Source: Anarhynchus alexandrinus
Taxonomy: Eukaryota; Chordata; Aves; Charadriiformes; Charadriidae
Reading direction: 5' to 3'
Assembly (NCBI GenBank): GCA_008711295.1
Contig: VUYV01000003.1
Span: forward strand, 3,055,246-3,119,245
DNA: 64,000 nucleotides
Shown: one piece after another, positions 37,401-48,876 of the stretch
Layout: the number at the start of each line of letters is the position of its first letter
How positions within the stretch are numbered: the first letter of the stretch is position 1
Notes under the pieces: generated by a model
What the model was told of the DNA's origin: nothing
The model's input: only the letters and a program-made list of their open reading frames with translations
The model's database searches: none
Translations under genes and position numbers: made by a program

Positions 37401-38151
37401 TAATAATAACAGGAAGTAACAAGGAGCATCTTCATGGAAAAGAATTGTCTTGTTCCCGTATTATGTCATTGTATACATGTATGTTGCCTTATAGCTGAGT
37501 TCTAACTCCAGTGTCAAAGCTACTCCTGTCCTACAGTTTCTTGTTTAGAATTTTTGCCACAATATTTACAGAAGTAGGATAAATATACTCTTTAATAGCG
37601 GTGATTATGTAGTCTTTCTTTAAAATTTGTTTTAAGTTTCCTGTTAGTGTTTGAAAGAAAATTTAAAAATCCTGTCCTACAGTTTAGTAGGTCCCTAAAA
37701 GGATCCAGTTTTGTTCCTTCTTTCTCCCTTTCAGAATATTCTTTTGACACTCTTAATATGTCTTTCCACAGATCTACCTGGTTGTAGATATAAGTTCAAT
37801 TTTCTACAAAACATTCAAATTCAGAGTAGTTCTGAGTTGTTTCATTATCCATAATTACTATGATTCATGTCTTCTGTCATTTTTCCTCTATCCTTCACAT
37901 TTATATTCACTAATAATAGTATTTCCATAAAAACAGAATAATAATTAAGAGCCAGTATGTAACTTTTCCCACATAGTTTTGTACTGATTTTAGGTTATCA
38001 ATTTAGAGTTTCTTTGAGCATCTTCAGAGTCATAATACAAAACTGTGGGCATTATTCTGCTACTGCTTTATTTTTGAATATTGCCAACATTATTCCTTAT
38101 TTTATTTCTGAAATTTGCCTACTTGCAAAGGAAAAGACAAGTTATTACTCG

Positions 38152-38176
38152 TTTATCTTTATTTATTTATTTATTG
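38152..38176 (+). repeat. (TTTA)n microsatellite
   Basis: Short run of TTTA units with one imperfect unit at the left (TTTATCTTTATTTATTTATT). Confidence 0.85.
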
Positions 38177-38694
38177 CCACTTATTTTCTGTCTTCATAGA
38201 CTCCTACTTGACAGTAAAACATTTTTCAATAAAGTCTGTGTCAAACTGGATATGTAACTAATTATTCTTGTTATAGAAGATTAGGCCATAGACTTATTTT
38301 TCTTCAGCAGTTATGGAATTACCTTGTTTTCCATTTACAACTTTCTCATTCCTGCTGCTATTAAACTCTGTGTACGATATGGTCATAGCTGTGTTCAGTA
38401 TGATTAGATTTTTATTTTCATGCCCTTTATTGTAAGTTCAGATGTCACACTAAATTGCAGTTCAAAAGAAATAAGGTTTTCTGTTACATTCAGAGTGATA
38501 TTTTAGTTAGAATTAATATAGTTAACAGATGTTGTTTCCTGGAAAGTACTCACAAAGTGTATTTCACTGAGCACTGTTTCTATAGCCTCTTTCCTTACAC
38601 TTCTAGATCTTCAGGTTTTCCTGACTCGTTTTTCTTAAAAAAAACCCCAACAAGCAGCTTTTGTCAAAAAGCTGAGCATAGGTCTGTTTCCTTG

Positions 38695-38775
38695 AAACTA
38701 ATTCTGATCGTATTGTTAAGGCTTCTCCCTGGTTNAAACTAATTCTGATCGTATTGTTAAAGCTTCTCCCTGGTT
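38695..38775. repeat. 40-bp duplication flanking a single N (likely assembly artefact)
   Basis: Bases 38695-38734 and 38736-38775 are 39/40 identical (one G/A difference) and are separated only by N at 38735. A single placeholder base between two nearly identical ends is the pattern of two overlapping contigs joined without merging. The true genome probably has one copy. Confidence 0.9.
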
Positions 38776-39225
38776 TCAATTTTATCTTGCCTCTCTCTTT
38801 CTGTGGGATTGGGAGTAGTTAGTTGGTAAGCTGTTTTACCCCTCCTTTTGTGTGATAACTACTTGTTCTAGTACCATGGATTTTTTTCTATACCACATAC
38901 AAATGTCATGGATGGAAGGAATCCGGATGCCTTAAAAGGAGAATGTATGTGTTAAAGTCCTTCATTAGACNTCATTGGACTGGTCATCTGGTTTCAGTGA
39001 GAACAGTGTTCTACATCTCACATCAACTGTTGAAATCCCATCTCTTTGGTCTTTCAACTACAATATTAATCACTGTCATTTGCCACTCTAGCCTGGAATA
39101 CTGTAGACTTTACTGTTGCTAGCCTTCTGCTTCTGCCATCTGTATTGTTAGTCAGGGTATAAAACCTGCAGCAGTCCTGTCTTTACACAGTGCTTTGATA
39201 TTATAGAAAAAGCTGCTGACATCTT

Positions 39226-39244
39226 TTTGTTGTTGTTGTTGTTA
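39226..39244 (+). repeat. (TTG)n microsatellite
   Basis: Five to six uninterrupted TTG units. Confidence 0.85.
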
Positions 39245-40406
39245 TACAGCAGTTGTTAGACAATTCTGACAAGGAACCACATCTACATTTTCCTAGCAAA
39301 CTAATATTTTGCTTCTCAGACCTTGAGGGGAAGAGAAACAAGACAGGAAACAATAACTATTTTGCTTTTTTTTTTTTTAAGGATGTTTATATCTATATCA
39401 GATATTTATCACTGTGTATATTTGATATGTTTCTCTGCCACCTAAGTGAATACACATGAAAATACATATCCTTTGCACTAGTCTGTTCAGCTGTGTTTTT
39501 CTTCACTTATTATTTGTGATGTAGATTATTCTCCCCCCAGGTATGTTCCAGGCAACTCTTTTTCTTGAGCTTCAGGTATTTCTTATTCAATATATTCAAG
39601 TTCAAAACTCCTCATAAGAATTTTGTATTTTTCTTGGACCAGAAAACAAACTTTTTCTTATCAAAAAAATATGTGCCACTTTTGGGTTTTTACTTGTCTC
39701 CCTTGTCTCCCTGTTATTCCTGTACTATTGAAACAACTAATACTCACTTTAAATTTAATTTAATGTTTGCTATTATAACATTGGGACTTTAGGATTTTAT
39801 TTGTAGCTCTTCTACCTACAAGAGTACTAGCTAATTTAACTTTTATAACTATCTTTTTACTTTATGAAATGTCAGCTATGCCTACTCCTAACGGGAGAAA
39901 CCAATCTTTGAAAAGTATATAAATCTGTTTGGGACAAGATTGGAAAATATTTGGGAATAATTCTAAGAATGTGACTGTTTCTGCGTTCAACTCTGCATTA
40001 AAGTAGGCAGCAATGCACAGAATTAAATTAAAGGAGACTGGAAAGCTTAAGGAGAACTTCAAACACAAATAGATAGGTCAGGAATTGGTTGGACGGATTA
40101 CCTGCCTTCAACTGGACTTCCTAAAAGATTTAATTTGTCAGAAGTATAATAAAGGGAAAAGGTACGGCTGAGTAAGGAAACACCATCACTAGAAAAAATC
40201 CTGACAGACTACGTAGTTACACTTGTGAGGAATATATTTCAAATAGTGCAGTCTGTTTCTCCCCATTTTGGAGATAAGGCATGAATTAGATGTGTCTAAT
40301 CAAAAGATAAAGAAGGCATACTTAGGAAATACACGCAGAAGACTCTAAACATACTCCTGTAAGTTCTAGCTTCTATCTTGTCTTGCATTCTTCTTGTGTC
40401 TTTTTG

Positions 40407-40466
40407 AAAAAAAAAAACAAAACAAAACAAAAACAAAACCAAACCAAAACCAAACCAAAACCAAAC
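40407..40466 (+). repeat. A-rich AAAAC/AAACC simple repeat
   Basis: Starts as an A run, moves through AAAAC units and then AAACC/AAAACC units. The gradual drift in unit suggests slippage on an A-rich tract. No retroelement body is recognisable on its 5' side. Confidence 0.85.
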
Positions 40467-41059
40467 ATGTCACTGGCAATCTTTAAGGTCTTATTATGGA
40501 GACCTACTCTCCTTTTAGGTCATGGTTGGAACTGCTGAGTTAGTTTGGGCTGACTTGCTGAAGGTCTTGGTGCTGACGTGAGAGAGGGGGCAAGTGTGGA
40601 ATTTCCGTTTGTAAAAAGGCAAAGCGTGAATATGACAGCCAAGGTGTTCATTTGGTGAGAACTTGAGGAAGAACGATGCTATAACTAGCCTGGTGGCTGT
40701 GGCTCTCATATCCTATCATGTAGTTTTAGGTAAGTGTTTTATTTTGCTATATAATAAGTTATAAAAGTTCTGTTTTTTCTAAATTTGTGCCACATCTGGC
40801 AAAAACTTCACATTTAGAAAAGCAGTACAGCCTGCAGGGATGAATTACTAACTTTGTTTTTAAATGTTTATGAATGGAAGTGCTAGAATAGGTGGGATGA
40901 ATTTGCTTCTTTTCTGTTCCACTCAATAAATTTTACTGGCATGTTGAGTTTTAAGATCTGGCAAACTGGGTGTGATATGTAATATGACCTTCCTTTGAAT
41001 GGAATTTTTAATCATTCTTAGAGTTATCTTCAAGGGTGACAGAAGAAGCTTTCTGTACT

Positions 41060-41492
41060 GTTCAACATCTTTGTCAGCGACATGGACAGTGGGGTTGAGT
41101 GCACCCTCAGCAAGTTTGCCAATGATACCAAGCTGTTTGGCAAGGTAGACATGCTGGAGGGGAGGGATGTTATCCAGAGGGACCTGGACGGGCTGGAGAG
41201 GTGGGCCCAAGCCAACCTCATGCAGTTCAACAAGGCCAAGTGCAAGGTCCTACATCTGGGTCAGGGCAATCCCAAGCACAAATACAGGCTGGGCAGGGAA
41301 AGGCTGGAGAGCAGCCCTGAGGAGAAGGACCTGGGTGTGCTGATTGACGAGAAGCTCAACATGAGCCAGCAATGGACATGGCTTTGGGCAACCTGGTCTA
41401 GTGGGAGGTGTCCCTGTCTATGGCAGGGGGGTTGGAACTCGATGATCTTCAAGGTCCTTTCCAACTCTAAACCATTCTATGATTCTATGATC
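41060..41492 (+). mobile_element. CR1 LINE fragment with internal deletion
   Basis: Plus-strand CR1, 5'-truncated inside the reverse transcriptase. It begins with the [20 protein letters not shown] region. The catalytic box reads FAND (41115-41126) instead of FADD, so the first catalytic aspartate is lost. Then come [12 protein letters not shown] and [17 protein letters not shown]. Near 41373 the sequence jumps from the MSQQ codons straight to the distal 3' UTR (GGGCAACCTGGTCTAGTGGG, CAGGGGGGTTGGAACT). The whole C-terminal part is therefore missing, by a deletion of several hundred bases relative to fuller copies. It ends in the octamer tail ATTCTATGATTCTATGATC. Confidence 0.93.
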
Positions 41493-41544
41493 TATAGCCT
41501 GTATCTTCAACATTTTTGATTCATGTTTTAATGATTAGACCAGA

Positions 41545-43239
41545 TCTCTACTCAGTACTCAACAACTTTTTTGCCTCAGTCTTCACTGGCAATCTCTCTT
41601 CCCACACCTCTCAAGTGGATGGACCACAAGGCAGGGACTTGGGGAGCAAAGTCCCTCCCACTGTAAGAGAAGATCGGGTTCGTGGCCTCCTGAGGAACCG
41701 GGGCATATAGAAGTCTACGGGACCTGACGAGGTGCATCCCAGAGTCCTGAGGGAATTGGCTGATCTAGTTGCCAAGCCACTCTCCATGATGTCTGAAAAG
41801 TCACGGCAGTCAGGTGAAGTCCCTGGTGACTGGAAAAAGGGAAACATTGCACTTATTTTTAAAAAGGGTAGAAAGGAGGACCCTGGGAATTACCAACCTG
41901 TCAGCCTCACCTCTGTGCTTGGGAACATCATGGAACTGATCCTGCTAGAAGGCACATGGAGGACAGGGAGGTGATTCGGGACAGCCAGCATGGCTTCACC
42001 AAGGGCAAGTCCTGCTTAACCCACCTAGTGACCTTCTGTGACGAAGGGACTACCTCAGTGGACAATGGAAGAGCTATGGGTGTCATCTATCTGAACTTCT
42101 GCAAAGCCTTTGACACAGTCCCCCACAACATCCTTCTCTCTAAATTGGAGATGTATGGATTCTATGGGTGGATTGTTCAGTGGATGAGGAACTGGCTGGA
42201 TGGTCACATCCAGAGGGTAGTGGTCAACGGCTCAATGTCCAGATGAATATTGGTGACAAGTGGTGTTCCTCAGGGGTCCATGCTGGGACCAGGACTGTTC
42301 AGTCTCTTCATCAATGACATAGACAGTGGGATTGAGTGCACCATCATCAAGTTTGCAGATGACACCACACTGAGTGGTGTAGTTGACATGCCTGAGGGAT
42401 GGGATGCTGTCTAGAGGGACCTAGACAAGCTCTAGAAGTGGGCCTGTGTGAACCTCATGAGGTTCAACAAGGCCAAGTGTAAGGTCCTGTGCATGGGTTG
42501 GGCAACTCCCAGTATCAATACAGGCTGGGGGATGAAGGGATTGAGAGCAGTCCTGCAAGAATGACTTGGGGGTACTGGTGGATGAAAAGCTGGACATGAG
42601 CCAATGATGTGCACTTGCAGCCCAGGCAGCCAACTGCATCCTCAGCTGCATCAAAAGAAGTGTGGCCAGCAGGTCGAGGGAGGTGAGGGCCCCTCTTCTC
42701 CGCTCTTGTGAGACCCCACCTGGAGTACTGCATCCAGGTCTGCAGCCCTCAGCACAGGAAAGACATGGACCTAGAGAGTCCAGAGGAGGGCCATGAAAAT
42801 GGCCCACCTGTCCTATGAACACAGGTTGNCCCACCTCTCCTATGAACACAGGCTGAGACATTTGGGGTTGTTCAGCCTGGAGAAGACTCCAGGGACACCT
42901 TATTGCAGCCTTTTAGTACTTAAAGGGGGCTTATAAAAAAGATGGGGACAGACTTTTTAGTAAGGCCTGTTGCAATAGAAAAGGAGTAATGGTTTTAAAC
43001 TAAAAGAGGGTAGATTCAGACTAGATATAAGGAAGAAATTTTATATGATGAGGGTGCAGAAACACTGGAACGGGTTGCCCAGAGAGATGGTAGATGTCCC
43101 ATTCCTGGAAACATTCAAGGTCCAGTTGGACAGGGCTCTGAGCAACTTGATCTAGTTGAAGAAGTCCCAGCTCATTGCAGGGGGGTTGGACTAGATGACC
43201 TTTAAAGGTCCCTTCCAACCCAAACTACTCTGATTCTGT
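41545..43239 (+). mobile_element. CR1 LINE, longest copy here, with decayed ORF2 reverse transcriptase
   Basis: Plus-strand CR1 of about 1.7 kb carrying most of the reverse transcriptase domain in several frames. 41545-41710 encodes FFASVFTGN and RGLLRN. 41732-41974 has [38 protein letters not shown] and [19 protein letters not shown]. 41956-42246 has [17 protein letters not shown] and [13 protein letters not shown]. The catalytic FADD is intact at 42352-42363. The C-terminal part (42430-43000) has stops and shifts, and the tail ends ACTCTGATTCTGTAG. Endonuclease and ORF1 are absent through 5' truncation. In-frame stops and at least three frame changes make it a dead copy. A duplicated 26-mer with an N at 42829 is probably an assembly join inside it. 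Confidence 0.95.
42803..42855. repeat. 26-bp duplication flanking a single N inside CR1 (likely artefact)
   Basis: Bases 42803-42828 and 42830-42855 match at 24 of 26 positions and are separated by N at 42829. Related CR1 copies have this segment (CCTATGAACACAGG) only once, so the second copy is more likely a failed contig merge than a true tandem duplication. Confidence 0.85.
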
Positions 43240-44833
43240 AGGCCAATCCGGCTTCCCTCCCCNTTTTTTCCTCCAGTGGATACTACTCTTAGAGCAGTTT
43301 TGATCTTCTGGCCCATGGAGGTCTTCACTCAGTTGCAAATTGTGTTTGTGCAAATCAGGTGTTCACTGCATAGCATTGGGTGCTGCATCCTTATGGTGTA
43401 AAGCATGTTAAGTTACTCTTCCCCTTCATCCTCTAAATTTTTATGCATTGCACACTGTTAATAGACCTTCAAAGAAATCATGTCAGACTAATCACGGACC
43501 TCCTTCCTAGAGACTATTGAGATCACTGAAAAGATGTTCACTTACCTCTGTAGGCATCAGGCTGGGCCCAGTTACTTTCTTGAGCCCTTAAAGGGTATGT
43601 CAGATCTTGGTGAAGCAATAATTTTGGGCTGAACTGTATTTTATTTTTCACTGTTGACAACTGCGGTGTATGTGAAATGCCTGCATATTTGTGTATCACG
43701 CAAAAGGCGAATAAAATACATGCATGAACACTCTTAAACAAATTTGTTGCAGTGTTTCAGCTACAGTGAACCAATAATGCAAAACAGCAGGAAATACAAT
43801 CGTATGTATTGTTGTGAATATATGCTTTATTATTCCCCTTGTGTTACACCTTTGATCTTATTTTACGTTCAGAAGTTTTCAATAAAGACATTACTTAAGT
43901 TTCAACTCTTAAGCTATAATGTCACTTACTTTCTGTCCAATAAATCTGAGTTAATCATGGGATGAACTTGGCATCTCTTGCCTGGGATTACTAATAATAG
44001 CTCTTCCTTAAAATGATGCTAGAGTGGTTAAAGGATCTAAGACGATTATTTGAATTATTCTGCACATGAACTGCTGCAAGAATGAAAGTTGCTGGTTTTC
44101 AAGCATTTGTGTTCTCAAACAGATAATGAGATGGCTTCTTGAAGCTAGGGATTACAAAGCACAGTAGTGCCAGCAATCATTAACTGGAAGTGAGTTTATT
44201 TTCTCCAACTGAAGAAAATCAAAACAGGTAATATATCTCTTATGCATCATTAAATTGACCTCTGGGGGTGTATGGCACTGGTGGATATTTTTTGAAGTGT
44301 TCTTGTTATAAGAGAAATTTGTTCTAGCATACATATTACTGGTCTATATTTCTCTTTGCCTCTTATGATTTCCATTTTCTATCCCTTTGATATGGGAATA
44401 TTTTGCCACAGTGTAAGTAGCAGTAGAGAGAAGACAAAGAAAGGAAGTTTGGTGAAAAAGAGTTCCTAACAAAATTAAGTCATTATTCTTACAAGTAACC
44501 CATGTGCAAGAACACAAAGAATCATACAAATGTTTTAAATACTGATTTTTTTGAGAGGGAGCCATTTTAAGATTTCTGTTGGGATTGATCTTTATGACAT
44601 GAGGATAAGGACAAGCAGTAAATTGATTCTGGAGAGAAAGTAAAGCAAAAAGGGAATGAAAGAAGTGTATCTGAATGTCGCAGCTGAGTTTATCATCTTA
44701 ATTTTTTCACTGATTTTAGGTATTTTTTAGGTTAGGGAGTTCTAGTCAGGCACCCTAGTGCAATCATAGAATGTGCAATGGTGTTATCAATATTGCATAA
44801 CTAAATCTATCATACTTATCTCATATTCTGACT
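43240..44833. other. Unique AT-rich stretch
   Basis: No repeat or exon recognised. An N at 43263 follows CCCTCCCC and precedes a short T run. Confidence 0.55.
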
Positions 44834-45014
44834 GTGAGGGTGGTTGAACACTGGCATAGGATGCCCAGAGAGTCGTGGAGTCTCCATCACTGGAGATACT
44901 TAAAACCTGACTAGACATGCTCATGGGAAAACTCCTCTAGCTGACCATGCTTGGGCAGTGCAGTTGGAGTATATGATCTCAAGAGGTCCCTTTTGATCTC
45001 AACCATTCTGTCAT
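44834..45014 (+). mobile_element. CR1 LINE 3' tail, older copy
   Basis: Plus-strand CR1 3' end: GTTGAACACTGGCATAGGAT, GCCCAGAGAGTCGTGGAGTC, CCATCACTGGAGATACTTAA, AGGTCCCTTTTGATCTCAAC and a degenerate octamer ATTCTGTCATTTGG. The order of words is the same as in the other CR1 tails, but substitutions are frequent. Only the last codons and the UTR remain. Confidence 0.9.
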
Positions 45015-46241
45015 TTGGTGACTTTGAAACAGACTACTGTTGCCACTTTTAGAGTGGTCAGGAGGTGTTGATGAGCACAGAATGCCCACAGATTCAATGG
45101 AATGTTTGTGGATCAGCTGTATGAAGTGAAATAAACATGTCAAATGAGCATTATGGCAGGTAGAGTCTTTTTTTTTTTTTGTTTATGGTATCTCCCCCTG
45201 CTTCACCCTCTTCCACTGCTGCTAACTGTGATTTGTTTAAACCTCTCATGGGGCAACAGGGGTTTTCCTACTTCCTACAGTGTCCAAGGTCACACAGAAC
45301 CCTTTGGAGGAGAGAGGAAATGCAGCCACTTTGGGAGGTCCATTTAGTCCAAGGATGCTTCTGTTAGCTTCCTGCCCTGCCTTGGAAGGACAGAATAAGC
45401 ACAGGAGACTGTTGTTTCTAGATCTTTTATTTTTAATCTGTCCCAGCAGATTGGGGTTTTTTCCCCCTGGAAAACTAATCGTGTTCTAATAACATTTTAA
45501 TGTTGTGCTGCTTTAGCAGCTGAAAATCCTCCTCGTTTGCCTACTTTAAGGAAAAGCTGGAGACAATTTCACCTTTATAGTCTTGCTGATCAAGGTTTCC
45601 TCCACAAGCATAGTGAGTAAGGATGCCAAAGGAGAGCCTACATCCTAAAATAAAGAGGATATATTTTCCTTTAATAGCTTACACTGGTGGGAGAAACTAT
45701 TTATTACTTCTCTGTGAAATATGTCACCACATGAAGAGGAACAATATGCTGGTGTTCTCAACTAAGATGGCCTTGTTAGGATTTTAATGAACAAGATCTG
45801 CTAGTGTTCAGTCTGTAAGATTAATTTAGACTAAATCATAATGCTCAAGGAACTTTGATTTGTTAAGTGATGCATAATTGACTTTTATGATGATTACTCT
45901 TAAATTGATGCATTTATGCCAATTTTGTCTCTAACTTTGAGGTTGACTGAGTTGTTGCAACATCTGGATTCTGTGATAAATGAAGGAAATTTTCATTTGT
46001 TCTGATTATGTCCCATTATGTCAAGGAGCTCCCACATGGCATCATTTGAGTATTTTTTTCTTGTATTCCTTAGTGCCATCCATGTGTAATTTTTTTCCTA
46101 TAATCCTTTCATATACCTCTGAATAGCTTATCTTTGTCAAACGTAAGTCCCTAGCACTATCTGTGTGCTCTTTGACTGGAGCAAAGTTTCATACAAACTG
46201 ATGTCAACTGTCCTATGTTGCTGATGGAACTTTAGCCCATA
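45015..46241. other. Unique stretch
   Basis: No family recognised. The part at 45180-45420 is somewhat richer in C and G and holds three overlapping frames of 62-69 codons, none resembling a known protein. Confidence 0.5.
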
Positions 46242-47325
46242 CAGAATCATTGAATCATTTAGGTTGGAAGACCTTTAAGTCCAACCATAAACCTAACACT
46301 GCCAAGTCCACCACTAAACCACGTCCCTAAGCACTATGTCTATACATCTTTTAAATACCTCCAGGGATGGTAACTTAACCACTTCCCTGGACAGCCTCTT
46401 CCAATGCTTGATAACACTTTCAGTGAAGGTATTTTTCCTAATATTCAACCAAAACCTTGTGCAACCTAAGGTCATTTACTCCTGTCCTATCACTTGTTAC
46501 TTGGGAGAAGGGACCAACGCCCACCTTGTTACAACCTCCTTTCGTATTGTTGTAGAGAGCGATAAGGTCTCCCCTCAGCCTCCTTTACTCCAGGCTAAAC
46601 AACCCCAGTTCCCTCAGCCACTCCTCATAAGACTTGCTATCTAGGCCATTCACCAGCTTCATTACCCTTCTTTGGACATGCTCCAGCACTTCAATGTCTT
46701 TCCTGTAGTGAGGGATCCAAAACGAACACAGTATTCGAGGTGCAGCCTCACCAGTGGTGAGTACAGGTGGATAATTTCTTCCCTAGTTCAGCTGGCCATG
46801 CTATTTCTGAGACAGGCCAGGATGCTATTGGTCTTCTTGTCCACCTGGGCACACTGCTGGCTCATATTCAGCCGGCTGTCAAGCAACACCCCCAGGTTCT
46901 TTTCCACCAGGCACCTTTCCAGCCACTCTTCCAAGCCTGTAGCGTTGCATGGGGTTGTTTTGACCCAAGTGCAGGACTCGCTACTTGGCCTCGTTGAATC
47001 TGATATCATTGGCCTCGGCCTATTGATCCAGCCTGTCCAGAGATCCCTCTGTAGAGCCATCCTACCCTCAAGCAGATCAACACTACCACCCACTTGTCAT
47101 CTGCAAGCTTACTGAGGGTGCACTCAATCCCCTTGTCCAGATCATTGATAAAGATATCAAACAGAACTGGCCCTGATACTGAGTCCTGAGGAACACCACT
47201 TGTGACTGGACACCAACTGGAGTTAACTCTATTCACCACCACTCTTCAGGCCCTGCTATCTAGCCAGTTTTTTATCCAGTGAAGAGTACACCTGTCCAAG
47301 ACACGAGCAGCCAGTTTCTCCAGAA
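46242..47325 (-). mobile_element. CR1 LINE, 5'-truncated, with reverse transcriptase remnant
   Basis: Minus-strand CR1. Its 3' end at the left reads CAGAATCATTGAATCATTTA, the complement of the octamer tail, followed by the 3' UTR with CCAAGTCCACCACTAAACCA. Minus-strand frames 47242-47006 give [20 protein letters not shown] and the catalytic box as LADD (around 47106-47095) instead of FADD. 47093-46788 continues with EKNLGVLLDSRLNMSQQCAQ and KKTNSILAC. The right edge matches the CR1 sequence ahead of the palm motifs (plus strand ACACCTGTCCAAGACACGAG). Stops and frameshifts throughout; inactive. Its 3' part resembles the copy at 13.8 kb. Confidence 0.93.
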
Positions 47326-48000
47326 AAAGGAGATGAGACAGGACATTTTCATTTTGAAAATCCCCTTAAGTTCCCCACTTTCAAGTACTTGAATTTAGGA
47401 ACTGAGAAGTAAGTTGCACAAAATACATGGAGAATACATAAAGTACCATAAAAGTTTTCATATTGTTTCATATGGTAGAGACATTATTTGTTCTTTTAAA
47501 TGTAACAGTATCTGCGTCCCAGTTCAGCACCAATTAGTTCCATTAATAATTTGAGGTAAAAATGAGATCTTTATCTTGCTTATCCTGTGATATAAGATAT
47601 AAAACCTTACTCACTTTAGATGTTGATGTTGTGTTGCCATTCCAGCCATATCTTTAACACTTCCCAAAGCCTTGTTAACAAACTCTTGTTCCTGCAACAC
47701 GCACCCTAGTAATTCTCACTACATTACTGCCTTTTAAATGTTTCATTTTTTCCCATATACATTTGCCTTTGCAGTCCCTCAGAACACAGGATACACAACA
47801 AAAACCTTCCCATACTTTTGTTACTTAATTTATTAGGAACAATTGTCTTCTGTTTTATAAACTCCACTTTTAGGACACTGTGAAAAAAGCAAGCCATATT
47901 AGTTATCAGTCCTCAGTAGGAGTAAGAAGACAGATAGGTTTTGATTTGTTTTGTTTTTTCTACCTGATAGAAAGGTTATGAAGAATGGCATAAAAACTAT
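47326..48000. other. Short unique spacer between two CR1 copies
   Basis: AT-rich, with nothing recognised. Confidence 0.55.
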
Positions 48001-48876
48001 ATCACAGTATCACAGCTGGGCTGTGGCAGTCATCCGGTCCAAACTTCCTGCTTGAACAGGGACAGCTAGAGCCAGTTGCCCAGGATGATGTCCAGGTGGC
48101 TTTTGAATATCTGCAAGGATGCAATGTCTTCAACCTCTCTGAGCAACCTGTGTCAGTGCTCGGTCATGCTCACAGTGAAAAAGTGTTTCCTGATATTCAG
48201 GCAGAGACTCCTGTGTTGCAGTTTGAGCCCATTGACTCTGGTCCTGTCACTGTGCACCACTGAAAAGAGCCTGACTCCATCTTCTTTACTTCCTCCTGTC
48301 AGATTTGTATAGACATTCATAAGATTCATCCCCAGCATTCCCTTCTGTAAGCTAAACAGTCCCAGCTGTTTAAGCCTCTCCTCATAGGAAAGATGCTCCA
48401 GAACTGGACCCGCTTCTCTAGATGTGGCCTCACCAGTGCTGAGCAGAGAGGAAGGATCACCCTCCTTGACCCGATGGCAATACTCTTCCTCATGCAGCAA
48501 AGGATACTGTTGGCTACTTTTGCTCTGAGGGTGTGCTGCTGGGTCTTGTTCAACTTGGTTTTCACCAGGACCACCAAGTCCTTTTATGTTCATCTGCTTT
48601 CCAGCCACTCTAGCGTATACTGGTGTATGGGGTTATTCTTTCCCAGGTGCAGGACTTAGTCCTTCCTCTTGCTGAACTTCATGAGGTTCCGATCAGCCCA
48701 TTTCTCCAGCTTCAAGGTCCCCCTGGATGGCAGCACAACCCTCTGGTGTATCAGCCACTCCTCCCAGTTTTGTGTCATCTGCAAACTAGCTGAGCTCTGT
48801 CCCATCATCTAGATCTTGAATGAAGGTGTTGAACAGAATCGGACCCAGCATGGACCCCAGGGGTCCACCTCTAGTT
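48001..48876 (-). mobile_element. CR1 LINE, 5'-truncated
   Basis: Minus-strand CR1 beginning at the left with ATCACAGTATCACAGCTGGG (complement of the tail). The minus-strand translation of 48608-48153 holds LEHLSYEERLKQLGLFSL, GVRLFSVVHSDRTRVNG and LNIRKHFFTVSMTEH, the C-terminal end of ORF2. 48577-48326 holds VLVKTKLNKTQQ and PLCSALVRPHLEK in another frame. The right part reaches the segment just after the catalytic box (plus strand TTTTGTGTCATCTGCAAACT around 48767-48786). The ending matches that of the 3.1-kb copy, suggesting one subfamily. Confidence 0.93.

Larger units (their letters stand above)
34425..41059. other. Long unique AT-rich stretch with simple repeats and assembly scars
   Basis: No interspersed repeat or supported exon. 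Simple repeats: TTTA units at 38152-38176, TTG units at 39226-39244, and an A-rich AAAAC/AAACC tract at 40407-40466. Ns at 38735 and 38971 are flanked by duplicated bases, which suggests contig joins rather than biology. Confidence 0.55.

Noticed and set aside
38695..38775. Genuine 40-bp tandem duplication
   Set aside because: A single N between near-identical blocks is better explained as two overlapping contig ends.
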